From positions 1 through 56,338 of the forward strand of contig JAJQII010000049.1 in the NCBI GenBank assembly GCA_021199295.1: a stretch of DNA of 56,338 nucleotides, written 5' to 3'. This DNA comes from Clostridia bacterium. Its GTDB lineage: Bacteria; Bacillota; Clostridia; Christensenellales; Borkfalkiaceae. A program made the translations under genes and the position numbers. The notes below the pieces were generated by a model that saw nothing but the letters and a program-made list of their open reading frames with translations, was not told where the DNA came from and made no database searches. Positions 8,478-17,859 of the stretch are shown here, one piece after another (within the stretch, counting starts at the first letter, position 1; the number at the start of each line of letters is the position of its first letter).

Positions 8478-10429
8478 GCTTTCTTTACCCGTTAGGCCTG
8501 CTGGCGCTTATCGCCATACCCCTGCTTATCATAATTTATATAATCAAGAACACGTACACCGAGCAGGTAATATCCTCTACCTACCTGTGGACGCTTAGCG
8601 AAAAATTCTTAAAGCGTAAAAACCCTTTACGGCGCATAAGCGGCCTTTTAAGCCTTATTCTGCAGATACTCATAGTAATATTTATTGCCTTTTCGCTTGC
8701 CCAGCCCTCGTTCATTCTGCATGGCTCGGCAGACGATTATCTGTTTATACTCGACGGCTCTGCCAGCATGAACATAGTGTCGGGCAAGGAAAGCCGTCTT
8801 GAAAAGGGCAAGGACAAGATAGAAAGCGTGGTAAAATCTGCCGTGGATGGCAGTGCGTACACCCTTATATATGTGTCGGATACCACGTCGGTATTGTGCG
8901 AAGACGTGACCGACAAGAGCAGGGTTTACCAGCTTTTAGAGGAAATAGAAGAGGGATATTGCGCCGCCGATCTTACCGAGGCGTTAGAAGAAGCCCAGCT
9001 TAAATATTCCCAGAATACCGACTTAAAGCTGTACCTTTACACCGATAAAGATTACGCGGGCGCGGGCAGCAATATAAACGTTGTAAACTTTTCTTCAGGC
9101 GAGGAAAATTACGCCGTCACGGGCGTGGAATACTCGGTGGCAAGCAGCGGGCTTACCGTAACTGGCAGCCTTTATTCTTACGAAAGCGACGCGTCGCTTA
9201 CCGTCTCCCTTACCGTAGACGGGGCGGCGGCATGCGATCCCCAGACGTTAGACGTTAAAAAACTCGAGGCGTGCGCCTTTACATTTACGTGCGATAATAT
9301 CACGGTGTTCACCTCTTTAAAGGTGGAGATATCACAGGCAGACGCCATGGCTGCCGACAACGAATGCGTTGTGTACAGCCTTAAAAGCGACAGCACGTAC
9401 AACACGCTTATAGTTACAGGTTCGTCCTCGTCAGATAACTCGTTCTTTTTAAAATCTACTCTGAGCGCCTTCGGCGACGTGCAGATTACCGAAATGTCGT
9501 TCGCAGATTATTCGGGCGAAGGCGGCTACGGGCTGTATATATTTGATAACTGTACGCCCTCGGTTTTGCCTACGGACGGCGCTGTGTGGTTTATCAACCC
9601 GCAGGGCAGCGTGTCTTACACGGGTTTCAGTGTACAGAACGACGTTACGCTTTCTTCCCACGGCGAACTTACGTTAAGCACCTCTACGGCATCGCGCGTG
9701 CAGAGCATATTAAGCGGCACTACGTGGAACAACGGCACTAATATATATATTACCGAATACGTAAAATGCAGCTTCAGCAAGAGCTTTTACACTATATTTT
9801 CTTACGATAACAACCCCGTGCTTTTCGCGGGTACAAACAGTTACGGCAACAGGCAGGTGGTGTTCGCGTTTGATTTCCACAACACCGACTTTACGCTTAC
9901 GCCCAACTATATACAGTTAATGTATAACCTTTTTGATTATACCTTCCCCGAGATTGTGGATTCTACCTCGTGCTATTGCGGCGACACTGTAGAAATTAAC
10001 GTGCTCGCAGGCTGCACAAGCATAAGGATAGACACGCCCCTCGGCAATATAGAGTACGCCGATACCTCGGCAGACGTGGTGGAATACGACGTCACCGAAA
10101 CGGGTACTTACACGGTAACGCTTATGATAAGCGGTTCTGAACGCAAGGTATATTTTTACGCTTCAGTGCCAGAGGAAGAAAGGTACACTACGGTTACGGT
10201 GGATTCCGACGGCTACGTATACACAGATAACGGCGGTACGCAGCTGAGCGTGCTTGGCGCAGACGGGGCGGCAAAAGACGCGTCGTCGGACTATTTCGTG
10301 TTCGAGGGCACACAGTCAGTTTCGCGCGACGGCACTTTCAGCGAACTATGGGTATGGCTCTTGGTGCTTGCCGTGCTGTTTATCGCCGATTGGGGGGTAT
10401 ATTGCTATGAGCAGTATCAGCTTAGATAA
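8474..10429 (+). CDS. BatA-like membrane protein with von Willebrand A domain
   Basis: 651 aa. The N-terminal double membrane segment (about 4-24 and 57-77, with the conserved basic stretch KRKNPLRR between) is the BatA/aerotolerance N-terminal domain. A vWA domain follows with a MIDAS motif DGSAS at 94-98. The central part is beta-rich, probably outside the cell. A C-terminal membrane helix lies near 626-645. Overlaps DUF58 by 4 bp and the next vWA gene by 23 bp. Likely a structural component of a membrane-bound MoxR-activated complex. Confidence 0.9.
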   Translation: MSFLYPLGLLALIAIPLLIIIYIIKNTYTEQVISSTYLWTLSEKFLKRKNPLRRISGLLSLILQILIVIFIAFSLAQPSFILHGSADDYLFILDGSASMNIVSGKESRLEKGKDKIESVVKSAVDGSAYTLIYVSDTTSVLCEDVTDKSRVYQLLEEIEEGYCAADLTEALEEAQLKYSQNTDLKLYLYTDKDYAGAGSNINVVNFSSGEENYAVTGVEYSVASSGLTVTGSLYSYESDASLTVSLTVDGAAACDPQTLDVKKLEACAFTFTCDNITVFTSLKVEISQADAMAADNECVVYSLKSDSTYNTLIVTGSSSSDNSFFLKSTLSAFGDVQITEMSFADYSGEGGYGLYIFDNCTPSVLPTDGAVWFINPQGSVSYTGFSVQNDVTLSSHGELTLSTSTASRVQSILSGTTWNNGTNIYITEYVKCSFSKSFYTIFSYDNNPVLFAGTNSYGNRQVVFAFDFHNTDFTLTPNYIQLMYNLFDYTFPEIVDSTSCYCGDTVEINVLAGCTSIRIDTPLGNIEYADTSADVVEYDVTETGTYTVTLMISGSERKVYFYASVPEEERYTTVTVDSDGYVYTDNGGTQLSVLGADGAAKDASSDYFVFEGTQSVSRDGTFSELWVWLLVLAVLFIADWGVYCYEQYQLR

Positions 10430-13124
10430 CGCCTGGTTATTACTTATCGCAGTGCCCCTTATACTGCTTTTGACGATACCCTTTTTTATCACGGTAAAAA
10501 AGGACAACCGCAACGGGCACAACATTGCCTCTTGCGTGCTGCACATCGCAATGGCGGTAATAATAGCTTTCGCGGCGGCGGGCGTTACTGTAGAGACCAC
10601 TTTAACCGAAACCGACGTGTTTGTTGTTGCCGACGTATCCTATTCTTCGAGCAGAAATCTTGACGTTATAGACGGTTATATAGAAGATATCAACGACAAT
10701 TTGCCTAACAACTCGCAGATGGGCGTTATATGCTTCGGCAAAGACAGTACGCTGCTTACGCCTATGGGCGGCGAGTTTACCACGGTAAGGGACGCCGAGG
10801 TAGACGATTCGCAGACAGATATAGTAAGCGCCCTTCAATACGCGGGTGCACGCTTTAAAAATAACGTAATAAAGCGCATCGTATTGATTACCGACGCCAT
10901 GCAGACGGGCGAAAACGGCGACGACGAGCTTAAACAGGCGGTGGACGATCTGGAATCGAGGAACATCCACGTAGACGCCATTTACCTTGACAACAACTTG
11001 ACCGAAGACGTGGCTGAAGTCCAGCTTTCGGGCGTGGATTGCAGCCAGGTAACTTACAAGGGGCAGTCATGCACGGCGACCGTTTCTATTCAGGCTTCGC
11101 AGAGCCTTACGGCTACAGTTTCGCTCTACCTTGTAAATTCTTCCACGGGGGAAGAAAGTCTTCTGTCGCAGAAGAGCAGCGTAAGTTTAAGCAAAGGCAC
11201 TACCGACGTTGCCTTTACATTGCCTTCTGACAGGGACGAGGGCACTTATAACTACAAAGTTTACGTGCAGTCTTCAGACGATTACAACCCCTACAACAAC
11301 AGCTGTTCCTTTACGCAAGAGGTAGAAGGGGCGGTAAGCGTGCTGTTTATTACGGGTTCTGCCGACGATGCAACCGAGGCGGAGGAAATGTTTAAAGATA
11401 CCGCGATAACGCTTGACGTTTACCGCGAAACTGATACAGTTCCCTATACCGTGTCGGAAGTGTGCGGCTACGATATAATAGTGCTTTCCAATATAGACGT
11501 AAGCACGCTTAATAATTACACTATGCTTATAGACAGCATAGAGGTTGCCGTCTCTGGCTTGGGCAAGAGCCTTATAGCCGTGGGCGACCTTAAACTATCC
11601 AAAGCCGAAGACGAGGCTATAGCCAAACTTGCCGATATGCTGCCCGTGAACTACGGCAACAGTGCGGGCGAAAATAACGCTTACGCCATAGTTATAGACT
11701 GTTCTTACAGTATGTCGACAGATAGTAAATTTGTAAGCGCCCAGGCGGCGGCAAAAGCGGTAGTAGGGCTTCTGGACGACGACGATTACCTTTATATAAT
11801 AAAATTCCACGGCAACGCCGAATACGTTTGGAGCGGTACTGTAGGCTCTGAATATAACGGCGAGACGGCTACAGAGGCTATAGATAATATAGAAGACAAG
11901 CAGGGCACTGCCATAAACGGCGGCCTTACTATGGCGGGCCAGTACTTAAGCAGCGGCAACTATAATTCCAAGAACATTTTCCTGTTTACCGACGGCGAGG
12001 ATTCCTCGCATATGGCGGCGGCTTACGAAGCGGCAAGCGAACTTAAAACCCAGGGCATATATACCACGGTTATAGACGTGGATCTTCGTTTCAGCAATCA
12101 AACCGTGCTCGAAAATATCGCCAGGCAGGGCGGCGGTAAATACTATTTCTATAACAGCGGCAACCCTTCAGAGAGCCCCACGCTCGAGGAGCTTTTGCCT
12201 GAAATCATAAGCGAGATAGGCGAAACCACAATAGAGCTTAGCAGCCCCGTATCTATAAGCTATAAAAATTACAACGACTCGGTACTGGACGGGCTTAAGG
12301 AAAACGGCATTATAACGTCGTACAGCGACGGGCTTTATACCGTAAACGGCTTTGCCGTAAGCACTGCCAAAACAAGCGCTACAACCGTTTTAACCACGAC
12401 ATACACCAAGACGGGTTCTTCTTCGGTTACTACCGCGCCTATATATTCCTACTGGAATTACGGCAACGGCAGCACTGCCGCGTTTACCTCTGCCATAAGC
12501 GGCAGCTGGGTATCAAGCAGATGGTCTTCGGCAGGCATATTGAAGACGCTGTTTACCGATATTATACAGTCTAACATACCTGAAGAAAAGATAGACACGC
12601 CCTATACCGTAGCGGTGAATAAAGAGAGCGACAGCGTTTCGGTAGAAATTACCCCCGTAGAGATAAAGACGGGAGCGCAAATCACGGTAACGGTTACCAG
12701 CCCCGACGGAACGGAAAGCCAGCTTACAAACGTGCTTTTCAATTCGGCGGCATATACCTGCTCTTTCAGCTTCGACAGCACGGGCATGTATAAAATCACC
12801 GTGGACTACTCTTACGGCACAACCGTTTACAACAGCTATAATTATTATGTAGACGTCTCTTACCTTGCCGAATACGACAGCTTTACTCTGTTCGACGCCT
12901 CGCTTTTGTATAAGGTAATAGGCACGGACGGCACTGTAAGCGAAGACGGCGCGTTCCCCATAGAGAACGACGAAAATGAAATTTCTAAACGGACTGTGGA
13001 TTGTACCGTTCCCCTGCTTATAGCGGCGGTGGTATTGTTTGCAGCCGATATAGTGATACGCAAACTGAAGTGGAACGATATAGTCAGCCTGTTTGTAAAG
13101 GTAGACAAGGGGCGTAAAGTATGA
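10407..13124 (+). CDS. Membrane protein with two von Willebrand A domains
   Basis: 905 aa from ATG 10407, preceded by GGGGGG; the start lies inside the end of the previous gene. Two N-terminal membrane segments (about 9-29 and 41-62) are followed by a first vWA-like domain with DVSYS at 76-80, a beta-sandwich region, a Rossmann/glutaminase-like segment near 310-400 (VSVLFITGSADD), and a second vWA domain with MIDAS DCSYS at 431-435 and LFTDGED downstream. A C-terminal helix near 868-890 is followed by a basic tail. The architecture resembles the large vWA proteins of BAT operons. Confidence 0.88.
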   Translation: MSSISLDNAWLLLIAVPLILLLTIPFFITVKKDNRNGHNIASCVLHIAMAVIIAFAAAGVTVETTLTETDVFVVADVSYSSSRNLDVIDGYIEDINDNLPNNSQMGVICFGKDSTLLTPMGGEFTTVRDAEVDDSQTDIVSALQYAGARFKNNVIKRIVLITDAMQTGENGDDELKQAVDDLESRNIHVDAIYLDNNLTEDVAEVQLSGVDCSQVTYKGQSCTATVSIQASQSLTATVSLYLVNSSTGEESLLSQKSSVSLSKGTTDVAFTLPSDRDEGTYNYKVYVQSSDDYNPYNNSCSFTQEVEGAVSVLFITGSADDATEAEEMFKDTAITLDVYRETDTVPYTVSEVCGYDIIVLSNIDVSTLNNYTMLIDSIEVAVSGLGKSLIAVGDLKLSKAEDEAIAKLADMLPVNYGNSAGENNAYAIVIDCSYSMSTDSKFVSAQAAAKAVVGLLDDDDYLYIIKFHGNAEYVWSGTVGSEYNGETATEAIDNIEDKQGTAINGGLTMAGQYLSSGNYNSKNIFLFTDGEDSSHMAAAYEAASELKTQGIYTTVIDVDLRFSNQTVLENIARQGGGKYYFYNSGNPSESPTLEELLPEIISEIGETTIELSSPVSISYKNYNDSVLDGLKENGIITSYSDGLYTVNGFAVSTAKTSATTVLTTTYTKTGSSSVTTAPIYSYWNYGNGSTAAFTSAISGSWVSSRWSSAGILKTLFTDIIQSNIPEEKIDTPYTVAVNKESDSVSVEITPVEIKTGAQITVTVTSPDGTESQLTNVLFNSAAYTCSFSFDSTGMYKITVDYSYGTTVYNSYNYYVDVSYLAEYDSFTLFDASLLYKVIGTDGTVSEDGAFPIENDENEISKRTVDCTVPLLIAAVVLFAADIVIRKLKWNDIVSLFVKVDKGRKV

Positions 13125-14479
13125 AAAAGTTTTTAGTATTGCTTTTATCATTTATATTAACGCTCTGCCTGTGCCTTGCAGGCTGCGAAGAGATATCGGG
13201 CACTACCAGTTCGGGCTCAAGCTCGGGTACAAGTTCAGACGGCTCTGGCGGCGACGTGCCCGAAAGCGCGTACACCGTAACGCTGGCACTACCTAACGAA
13301 ACCGACAAGATGCCCGATTTAACGGGCGTGCAGGCACGCTGGAGCGATTCCACAAGCTCTTACACAGCCGACTTCGACAGCAACGGTTTAGCCTATTACG
13401 ACGGGTTAGACGGCGAATATATCGTAACCATAGTGGGCTCGGTAGAAGGGTACACCTACGACCCCAACGGCTACACGGCGTACGGCACAGAAAGCGGCAG
13501 AAACGTGGTTATAGACCTTTTGGAAATTCTCGACTTTTCCGGTTCGAGCGGCGACGGCAGCGGGCTGTACGGCAACAGTCTGCAGGCAAACGAAACGGGC
13601 GCTTACCGCATAGAGTTTACCTATTCGGGGCAGTTTGTATATTTTAACCTGCTACCCGTCCAGACGGGGTATAATTACACCATATATACTTATGTAAGCG
13701 TAGTGGATAACGAGGCTTGCCCTTCGGTAACGGTTTACACTAATTCCAACCAAGGTGTTTCCGGCGGTTACGCAAACGGTAAAGTTACTTTAAGCAACCC
13801 AAATATCACATTCACTGCTACGGCAAGCGGCACTTATACCAAAAATTTTGCCATAACCAAGGGCTATAACAACACGAGTACGTCAAGCGGGTTTTGCTTT
13901 GCCTTCGGCATAACCACGGTAGACGGGGACTATTCCGAGCCCGTGTATCTGGATATTTATATTACCCAGGGCGGGGTATACGACAATTCGGCATCGCCTT
14001 ACGATAAAGTAGAGGTGGAAGATTATAATTCCAACTATATAGCCCCTACGGGCACTATTACGTGGGTATCTGACCTGTATAAAGATTTTTCTTACTGCGA
14101 CGTAAATTACCACGATGACGACGGCTACTGGTATATAACCTACAACGGCACTGAATATCTGCTGTTTGTCGAACTTGCAAGCTGCCACTACGGCATAGAT
14201 GTGGGGTACAATTTTTATGGCGATGGCCGCTGGCAGGCATGCGGTGACCAGAACCTTTCGTATGTGAATGTGATAATGGCATACTACAGCACGGCTACTA
14301 CAGACCATATGCACCCCGTAACAAACCAGCTGCAAGAATTTTTATACTACCGCGCGTACAGCATCTCCCCCGGACCGCTTTTCTTCGATGGTAGCGGCGT
14401 TCTGGAAAAAACACCATATGAACTTGCTACAGACGATTCCCACGGCTGGCTGTTTGCCTGCGGCTTTTATATGGGCTGA
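13121..14479 (+). CDS. Lipoprotein of unknown function, BAT operon
   Basis: 452 aa. Signal peptide with lipobox LAGC (Cys22), then a low-complexity Ser/Gly/Thr linker (about 27-45) and a beta-rich body with many Tyr, Asn and Gly. A Cna-B-like strand pattern appears near 45-125. No catalytic motif seen. Its ATG overlaps the stop of the vWA gene by 4 bp, so it is translated with the MoxR/vWA cluster and is probably an exported partner or substrate. Family not recognised. Confidence 0.8.
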   Translation: MKKFLVLLLSFILTLCLCLAGCEEISGTTSSGSSSGTSSDGSGGDVPESAYTVTLALPNETDKMPDLTGVQARWSDSTSSYTADFDSNGLAYYDGLDGEYIVTIVGSVEGYTYDPNGYTAYGTESGRNVVIDLLEILDFSGSSGDGSGLYGNSLQANETGAYRIEFTYSGQFVYFNLLPVQTGYNYTIYTYVSVVDNEACPSVTVYTNSNQGVSGGYANGKVTLSNPNITFTATASGTYTKNFAITKGYNNTSTSSGFCFAFGITTVDGDYSEPVYLDIYITQGGVYDNSASPYDKVEVEDYNSNYIAPTGTITWVSDLYKDFSYCDVNYHDDDGYWYITYNGTEYLLFVELASCHYGIDVGYNFYGDGRWQACGDQNLSYVNVIMAYYSTATTDHMHPVTNQLQEFLYYRAYSISPGPLFFDGSGVLEKTPYELATDDSHGWLFACGFYMG

Positions 14480-14531
14480 TAATTAAAGCATATATCGCCG
14501 TTTTCGGCAGTATATACGAGGTTTAACATAA

Positions 14532-16919
14532 ATGAAAAAACTATTTTTTAAATCAATAGTGCTTGCGCTTGTCGCGGCTGTCGCGGTTTCTGCCGTGGCT
14601 GCCTCAGGCTGTAGCAGCAAATGCGAACACGACGTAAGCGAATGGACGGTGGTAAAGGAGGCTACCTGCTCTACCGAAGGCTTAAGGGAGGGCATCTGCG
14701 GCATCTGCTACGAGACGGTGCAAGAGGTTATCCCCATAGACGAAAACGCCCACGTGTACGGCGAATGGTCTGTTACAGCGCCCACTACCACAAAGACGGG
14801 TTCTGCCGTTAAAACGTGTACCTTAAACCCCGACCATTACACGGTGGTAACGCTCCCCACGTTAGACGATAAAGAGGGCGTTTACACTTCCCAAATCACC
14901 ACTATGCCCACTGCAAACAGCAACGGCGTGAGTACTTACACCTATAAGCACGAGCTGGGGGATATAACGTTTGACGTAACTCTCGATTCAAGCGGCGTGC
15001 AGACGGTAAGCGACGCTGTGGGCGTAGGCAGCAACTCGGCAAGCCATGCTAATATACGCAGCGCCACGGGTAAGCGCGGCACGGGCAAGTCGTCTATCCA
15101 ATCGGACGAGGCTGTAGCTATGTCGTACAATAGCTTTGAATACCAGCTGTACAGCGAAACGGGCTATACCCACGTTGTAGCCGACGACAGCAAAGTGTAT
15201 TATATGGGGCTGGACGGCGACGAGATTTACGGCTATGTAAAGGACGACGTCTCGGGCGAGGTAACCACAACTTCAGATAAAAACCTGTATTACGGCTATA
15301 AGTATTACATAGCCCGTACCGAAACTTTAGGTAACTATTACGGGACTGAAAACTTCCTCGCGGGGCTGTACTCCTTCGGCAAAGCCAACTACAACGGCGA
15401 CTTTACGCAGAGCGTGGATAACGGCGTTTATTCCTTCTCGTTCGGCACGTACACCATTTACGCTTCAGGCAAGAACGGCGCAAGGTTTTCTATAGTGTCG
15501 GTAACGTTCACTCTTACCGAAAACTTCACTATCGCAACGCTTACCTGCGACGTGGATACCTACGAAAACGACTCGTCCACATACGATGCAAGTACGGGCA
15601 CATGGAATTCAGGCGCATTGTTCGACTTCGACGAAAACGGCTACGCCTACGCGAAAGATAAAGATTACGACCATTACGACGAATATATCGAGGTAACGCA
15701 GTACGAAAAGACCTCTGCCGATACTATACAGTCAAACGAGTACTCGGCAGACTCCCGTTTCTATTCCAACTTCGATATAACTTATAACGGCACTGTGCTA
15801 AGCGACGGCGCTACGGTAAGCGAAAGCATGGTTGCAGGCACAAGCACGGGCTACGTGTTCGGCATAACCAACTTAACCCCCTCAGACGTAATAGGCGACG
15901 ACGTTAAATTCTATTACCGAGACAATGGCACGGATACGCTTATAAATTACGGCACTGAATCTTCGGTGGGCATACTTGTATCTTCTTTAAATTCAAGCAA
16001 CCGCTTCTATATAAAGAGCTATATTTCAGGTACGCTTACCTTTGTGGCAAAAACGCAGAACGTTGAAAGGACGTTTAAGATAACCTTTGTGGCGGCAGCG
16101 CCTTCGGCGTTCTATTCAACCTATTACGAATATACAAGCAGCAACGTCTATACGGAAAATACTTCAAGCACAAGCAGTGCTTCGGTAACTATCTACGCGG
16201 GGCAACCGCTGTACTATAAGGCGTCTCTAAGCGCCAGCGAGAGCGGCAAGTGTACCGAAACGTTTAAAACAGCAGTAACGGGTGCAAATTCCGAGTCTGA
16301 TTACGATATAGCGGACGCGGTGGCTTTAGCCCTCGACCCTATGAACTCAGACAGCGAGCAGGTTTCGGTATCATCGTTCACCGCCTACGTCGCGGGCACG
16401 TACACGCTTACGCTTACTTCTACAGAAGATGATTCTATTACCTGTACCATAACGGTAACGGTAGAGGCTATGCCAGACGTATCTAAAATACTTACAGGCA
16501 CATACACGGGCACGTTCAACTTAGACGGGCAGACGGGCGCTTCTGTAACGGTAACGTTTGGCTCTGACAGCACAAGCACCGTATCAGACGGCACTGTATC
16601 GCTTGCCAAGCACGATTTAACGGTTACTATAAATTATGTGTATAATGGCACTGGGACAGAACTTACACTGATATGCACCTATTATACCGACTCGACCGGA
16701 GATACTATTTACACTTCAAGCTATACAGCCGCCAAGAGCGGAGCGGAAATTTTAAGCTCTGCCATGGAACACGAAGACGAGGAAGGCTACGAAGATTATT
16801 ACGAAGCCGACGAAATGTTCAGGCTTACCTTAAGCGATAACTACTCGCTTGTTATCTCCCACAATATGGCGACCGACACCGACGAGCAGGAACAGATAAT
16901 TTTAACTAAATCCTCTTAA
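14532..16919 (+). CDS. Large lipoprotein with zinc-ribbon-like N-terminus
   Basis: 795 aa. Signal peptide ending in ASGC (Cys27). Residues about 30-105 carry a Cys/His-rich repeat (CEHDVSEW, CSTEGL, CGICYE, CTLNPDHY) related in style to the N-terminus of the lipoprotein at 1089-4565. The rest is long and beta-rich with a Ser/Thr bias; a short Ig-like repeat with TYTLTLTSTEDDSITCTI appears near 615-635 and the C-terminus is acidic. It is 52 bp after the previous lipoprotein and followed by a strong terminator, so it ends the MoxR/BAT operon. Function unknown. Confidence 0.8.
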   Translation: MKKLFFKSIVLALVAAVAVSAVAASGCSSKCEHDVSEWTVVKEATCSTEGLREGICGICYETVQEVIPIDENAHVYGEWSVTAPTTTKTGSAVKTCTLNPDHYTVVTLPTLDDKEGVYTSQITTMPTANSNGVSTYTYKHELGDITFDVTLDSSGVQTVSDAVGVGSNSASHANIRSATGKRGTGKSSIQSDEAVAMSYNSFEYQLYSETGYTHVVADDSKVYYMGLDGDEIYGYVKDDVSGEVTTTSDKNLYYGYKYYIARTETLGNYYGTENFLAGLYSFGKANYNGDFTQSVDNGVYSFSFGTYTIYASGKNGARFSIVSVTFTLTENFTIATLTCDVDTYENDSSTYDASTGTWNSGALFDFDENGYAYAKDKDYDHYDEYIEVTQYEKTSADTIQSNEYSADSRFYSNFDITYNGTVLSDGATVSESMVAGTSTGYVFGITNLTPSDVIGDDVKFYYRDNGTDTLINYGTESSVGILVSSLNSSNRFYIKSYISGTLTFVAKTQNVERTFKITFVAAAPSAFYSTYYEYTSSNVYTENTSSTSSASVTIYAGQPLYYKASLSASESGKCTETFKTAVTGANSESDYDIADAVALALDPMNSDSEQVSVSSFTAYVAGTYTLTLTSTEDDSITCTITVTVEAMPDVSKILTGTYTGTFNLDGQTGASVTVTFGSDSTSTVSDGTVSLAKHDLTVTINYVYNGTGTELTLICTYYTDSTGDTIYTSSYTAAKSGAEILSSAMEHEDEEGYEDYYEADEMFRLTLSDNYSLVISHNMATDTDEQEQIILTKSS

Positions 16920-16923
16920 AATC

Positions 16924-16956
16924 AAAAATACGCCCTTGCCATAAGGGCGTATTTTT
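16924..16956 (+). terminator. Terminator of the MoxR/BAT operon
   Basis: AAAAATACGCCCTT (924-937) pairs with AAGGGCGTATTTTT (943-956), a 14-bp perfect stem with a 5-nt loop. It lies 5 bp after the stop of the last lipoprotein. Confidence 0.9.
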
Positions 16957-16976
16957 ATACTGTAATAATTTATAAA

Positions 16977-17011
16977 AAACGGCGGGTGTTTGTAAAAACA
17001 TTCCGCCGTTT
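16977..17011 (-). terminator. Terminator of the small membrane-protein pair
   Basis: AAACGGCGG (16977-16985) pairs with CCGCCGTTT (17003-17011). On the minus strand the stem is followed by a T-rich stretch, so it probably ends the 17737-17016 transcript. Confidence 0.75.
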
Positions 17012-17015
17012 GCAT

Positions 17016-17327
17016 TTAATTTTCTTTTGAATTTTTCCTTATAACGCCCTTGGGGTCTTTGATAAGCAGAATTACCAGCCAAATTACCAGCCCAAGCGCC
17101 ACTACGGATAATCCGAGATAAAAGTCGTGCAGCATATCGGTGGCAGAGGGGGTAAAGAACTCCGCGCCTAGTTCGACGTATTCAAATATAGCGTCTACAA
17201 ACCACATTAAGGACGCACCCCAGTACATAAGGCTAAGCGTGCCCAGCTGCATCTTTGCTCTCTGCGCCGTAAAATACCATATTACCGTAGCGGCAACCGC
17301 CGCGAAAACCGTTGTAAGAAGGGTCAT
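17016..17327 (-). CDS. Small membrane protein, 103 aa
   Basis: Start taken at ATG 17327 because it overlaps the stop of the upstream gene as ATGA and has AAGGA upstream; a longer frame extends 5' but runs across that gene. Three hydrophobic segments (about 3-20, 29-48, 68-92) and a basic C-terminus (KDPKGVIRKNSK). Family not recognised. Translationally coupled to the 137-aa membrane protein, so the two probably form one complex. Confidence 0.75.
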   Translation of the reverse strand: MTLLTTVFAAVAATVIWYFTAQRAKMQLGTLSLMYWGASLMWFVDAIFEYVELGAEFFTPSATDMLHDFYLGLSVVALGLVIWLVILLIKDPKGVIRKNSKEN

Positions 17328-17737
17328 ACCGCAGCGTCCTTCTGTACGTCTTTTTGCGCTTTGCGCGAACGCTTTTCTAAAAGGTAAGAGATGCCCACCA
17401 TAGCGCCCCATACCGCCGTCACAAGCACCGCCATAGTTACGCCCACAGTGCCCATTTCCACAAGCATTTGCGCCGTTTCGCCGTTTTCCACAGCCGTTAA
17501 AAAGGGGAATGTAGGGCTTATTTCCCCGTGCCACAGGTGTTCGAACGCAAGCAGTGCCGAACCGCCCCAAAGCATCTTATTCAGCCAGCCGAGCTTGGCA
17601 GAAAATTTTACTTTGTTTTGGCTTTCTGCGGCATTATCAGCGCCCTCTTTTTGCTTTTTCTTTTCCTTGGTCTTTATAACTTTGTTTGCTATTGTGGTTA
17701 TTACCGCTTCTGCGGCAGGAACAAGAAAACATGCCAT
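17324..17737 (-). CDS. Small membrane protein, 137 aa
   Basis: Starts MACFLVPAAEAVITT after AAGGAG with a 7-nt gap. A Lys/Glu-rich loop (KTKEKKKQKEG, about 23-33) follows the first helix; further hydrophobic segments lie near 53-68 and 95-117; the C-terminus is charged (LEKRSRKAQKDVQKD). Family not recognised. First gene of a two-gene operon transcribed divergently from the hyp operon through a shared palindromic promoter region. Confidence 0.75.
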   Translation of the reverse strand: MACFLVPAAEAVITTIANKVIKTKEKKKQKEGADNAAESQNKVKFSAKLGWLNKMLWGGSALLAFEHLWHGEISPTFPFLTAVENGETAQMLVEMGTVGVTMAVLVTAVWGAMVGISYLLEKRSRKAQKDVQKDAAV

Positions 17738-17776
17738 AACTATTCTCCTTGCAAAATTGCTGTTTTGACTTTAAAC

Positions 17777-17805
17777 ATTTTAGCATAAGAAATGTGTGTT
17801 GTCAA
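17777..17805 (-). promoter_or_regulatory. Promoter of the small membrane-protein pair
   Basis: Minus-strand TTGACA (800-805) and TAAAAT (777-782) with a 17-bp spacer. It starts transcription toward 17737. Confidence 0.8.
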
Positions 17806-17824
17806 TATATTTTCATATTGACAA
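17799..17824. promoter_or_regulatory. Palindrome over both divergent -35 elements (operator candidate)
   Basis: TTGTCAATAT (799-808) and ATATTGACAA (815-824) are perfect 10-bp inverted arms separated by 6 bp. Each arm contains the -35 of one of the two divergent promoters, so a dimer bound here would control both. Part of the symmetry follows from both -35 boxes being TTGACA; the extra AATAT/ATATT and the outer T/A do not. Confidence 0.5.
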
Positions 17825-17845
17825 ACTCCTGAAAATGGTTATAAT
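17818..17845 (+). promoter_or_regulatory. Promoter of the hyp/flavoprotein operon
   Basis: TTGACA (818-823) and TATAAT (840-845) with a 16-bp spacer. The start point would be near 17852, leaving a leader of only about 8-17 nt before hypB. Confidence 0.8.
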
Positions 17846-17859
17846 AAAAAGGGAAAGGT

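Noticed and set aside
12513..13151. Minus-strand frame of 212 codons under the vWA gene
   Set aside because: Antisense shadow of the double-vWA protein, with no start context or family features.
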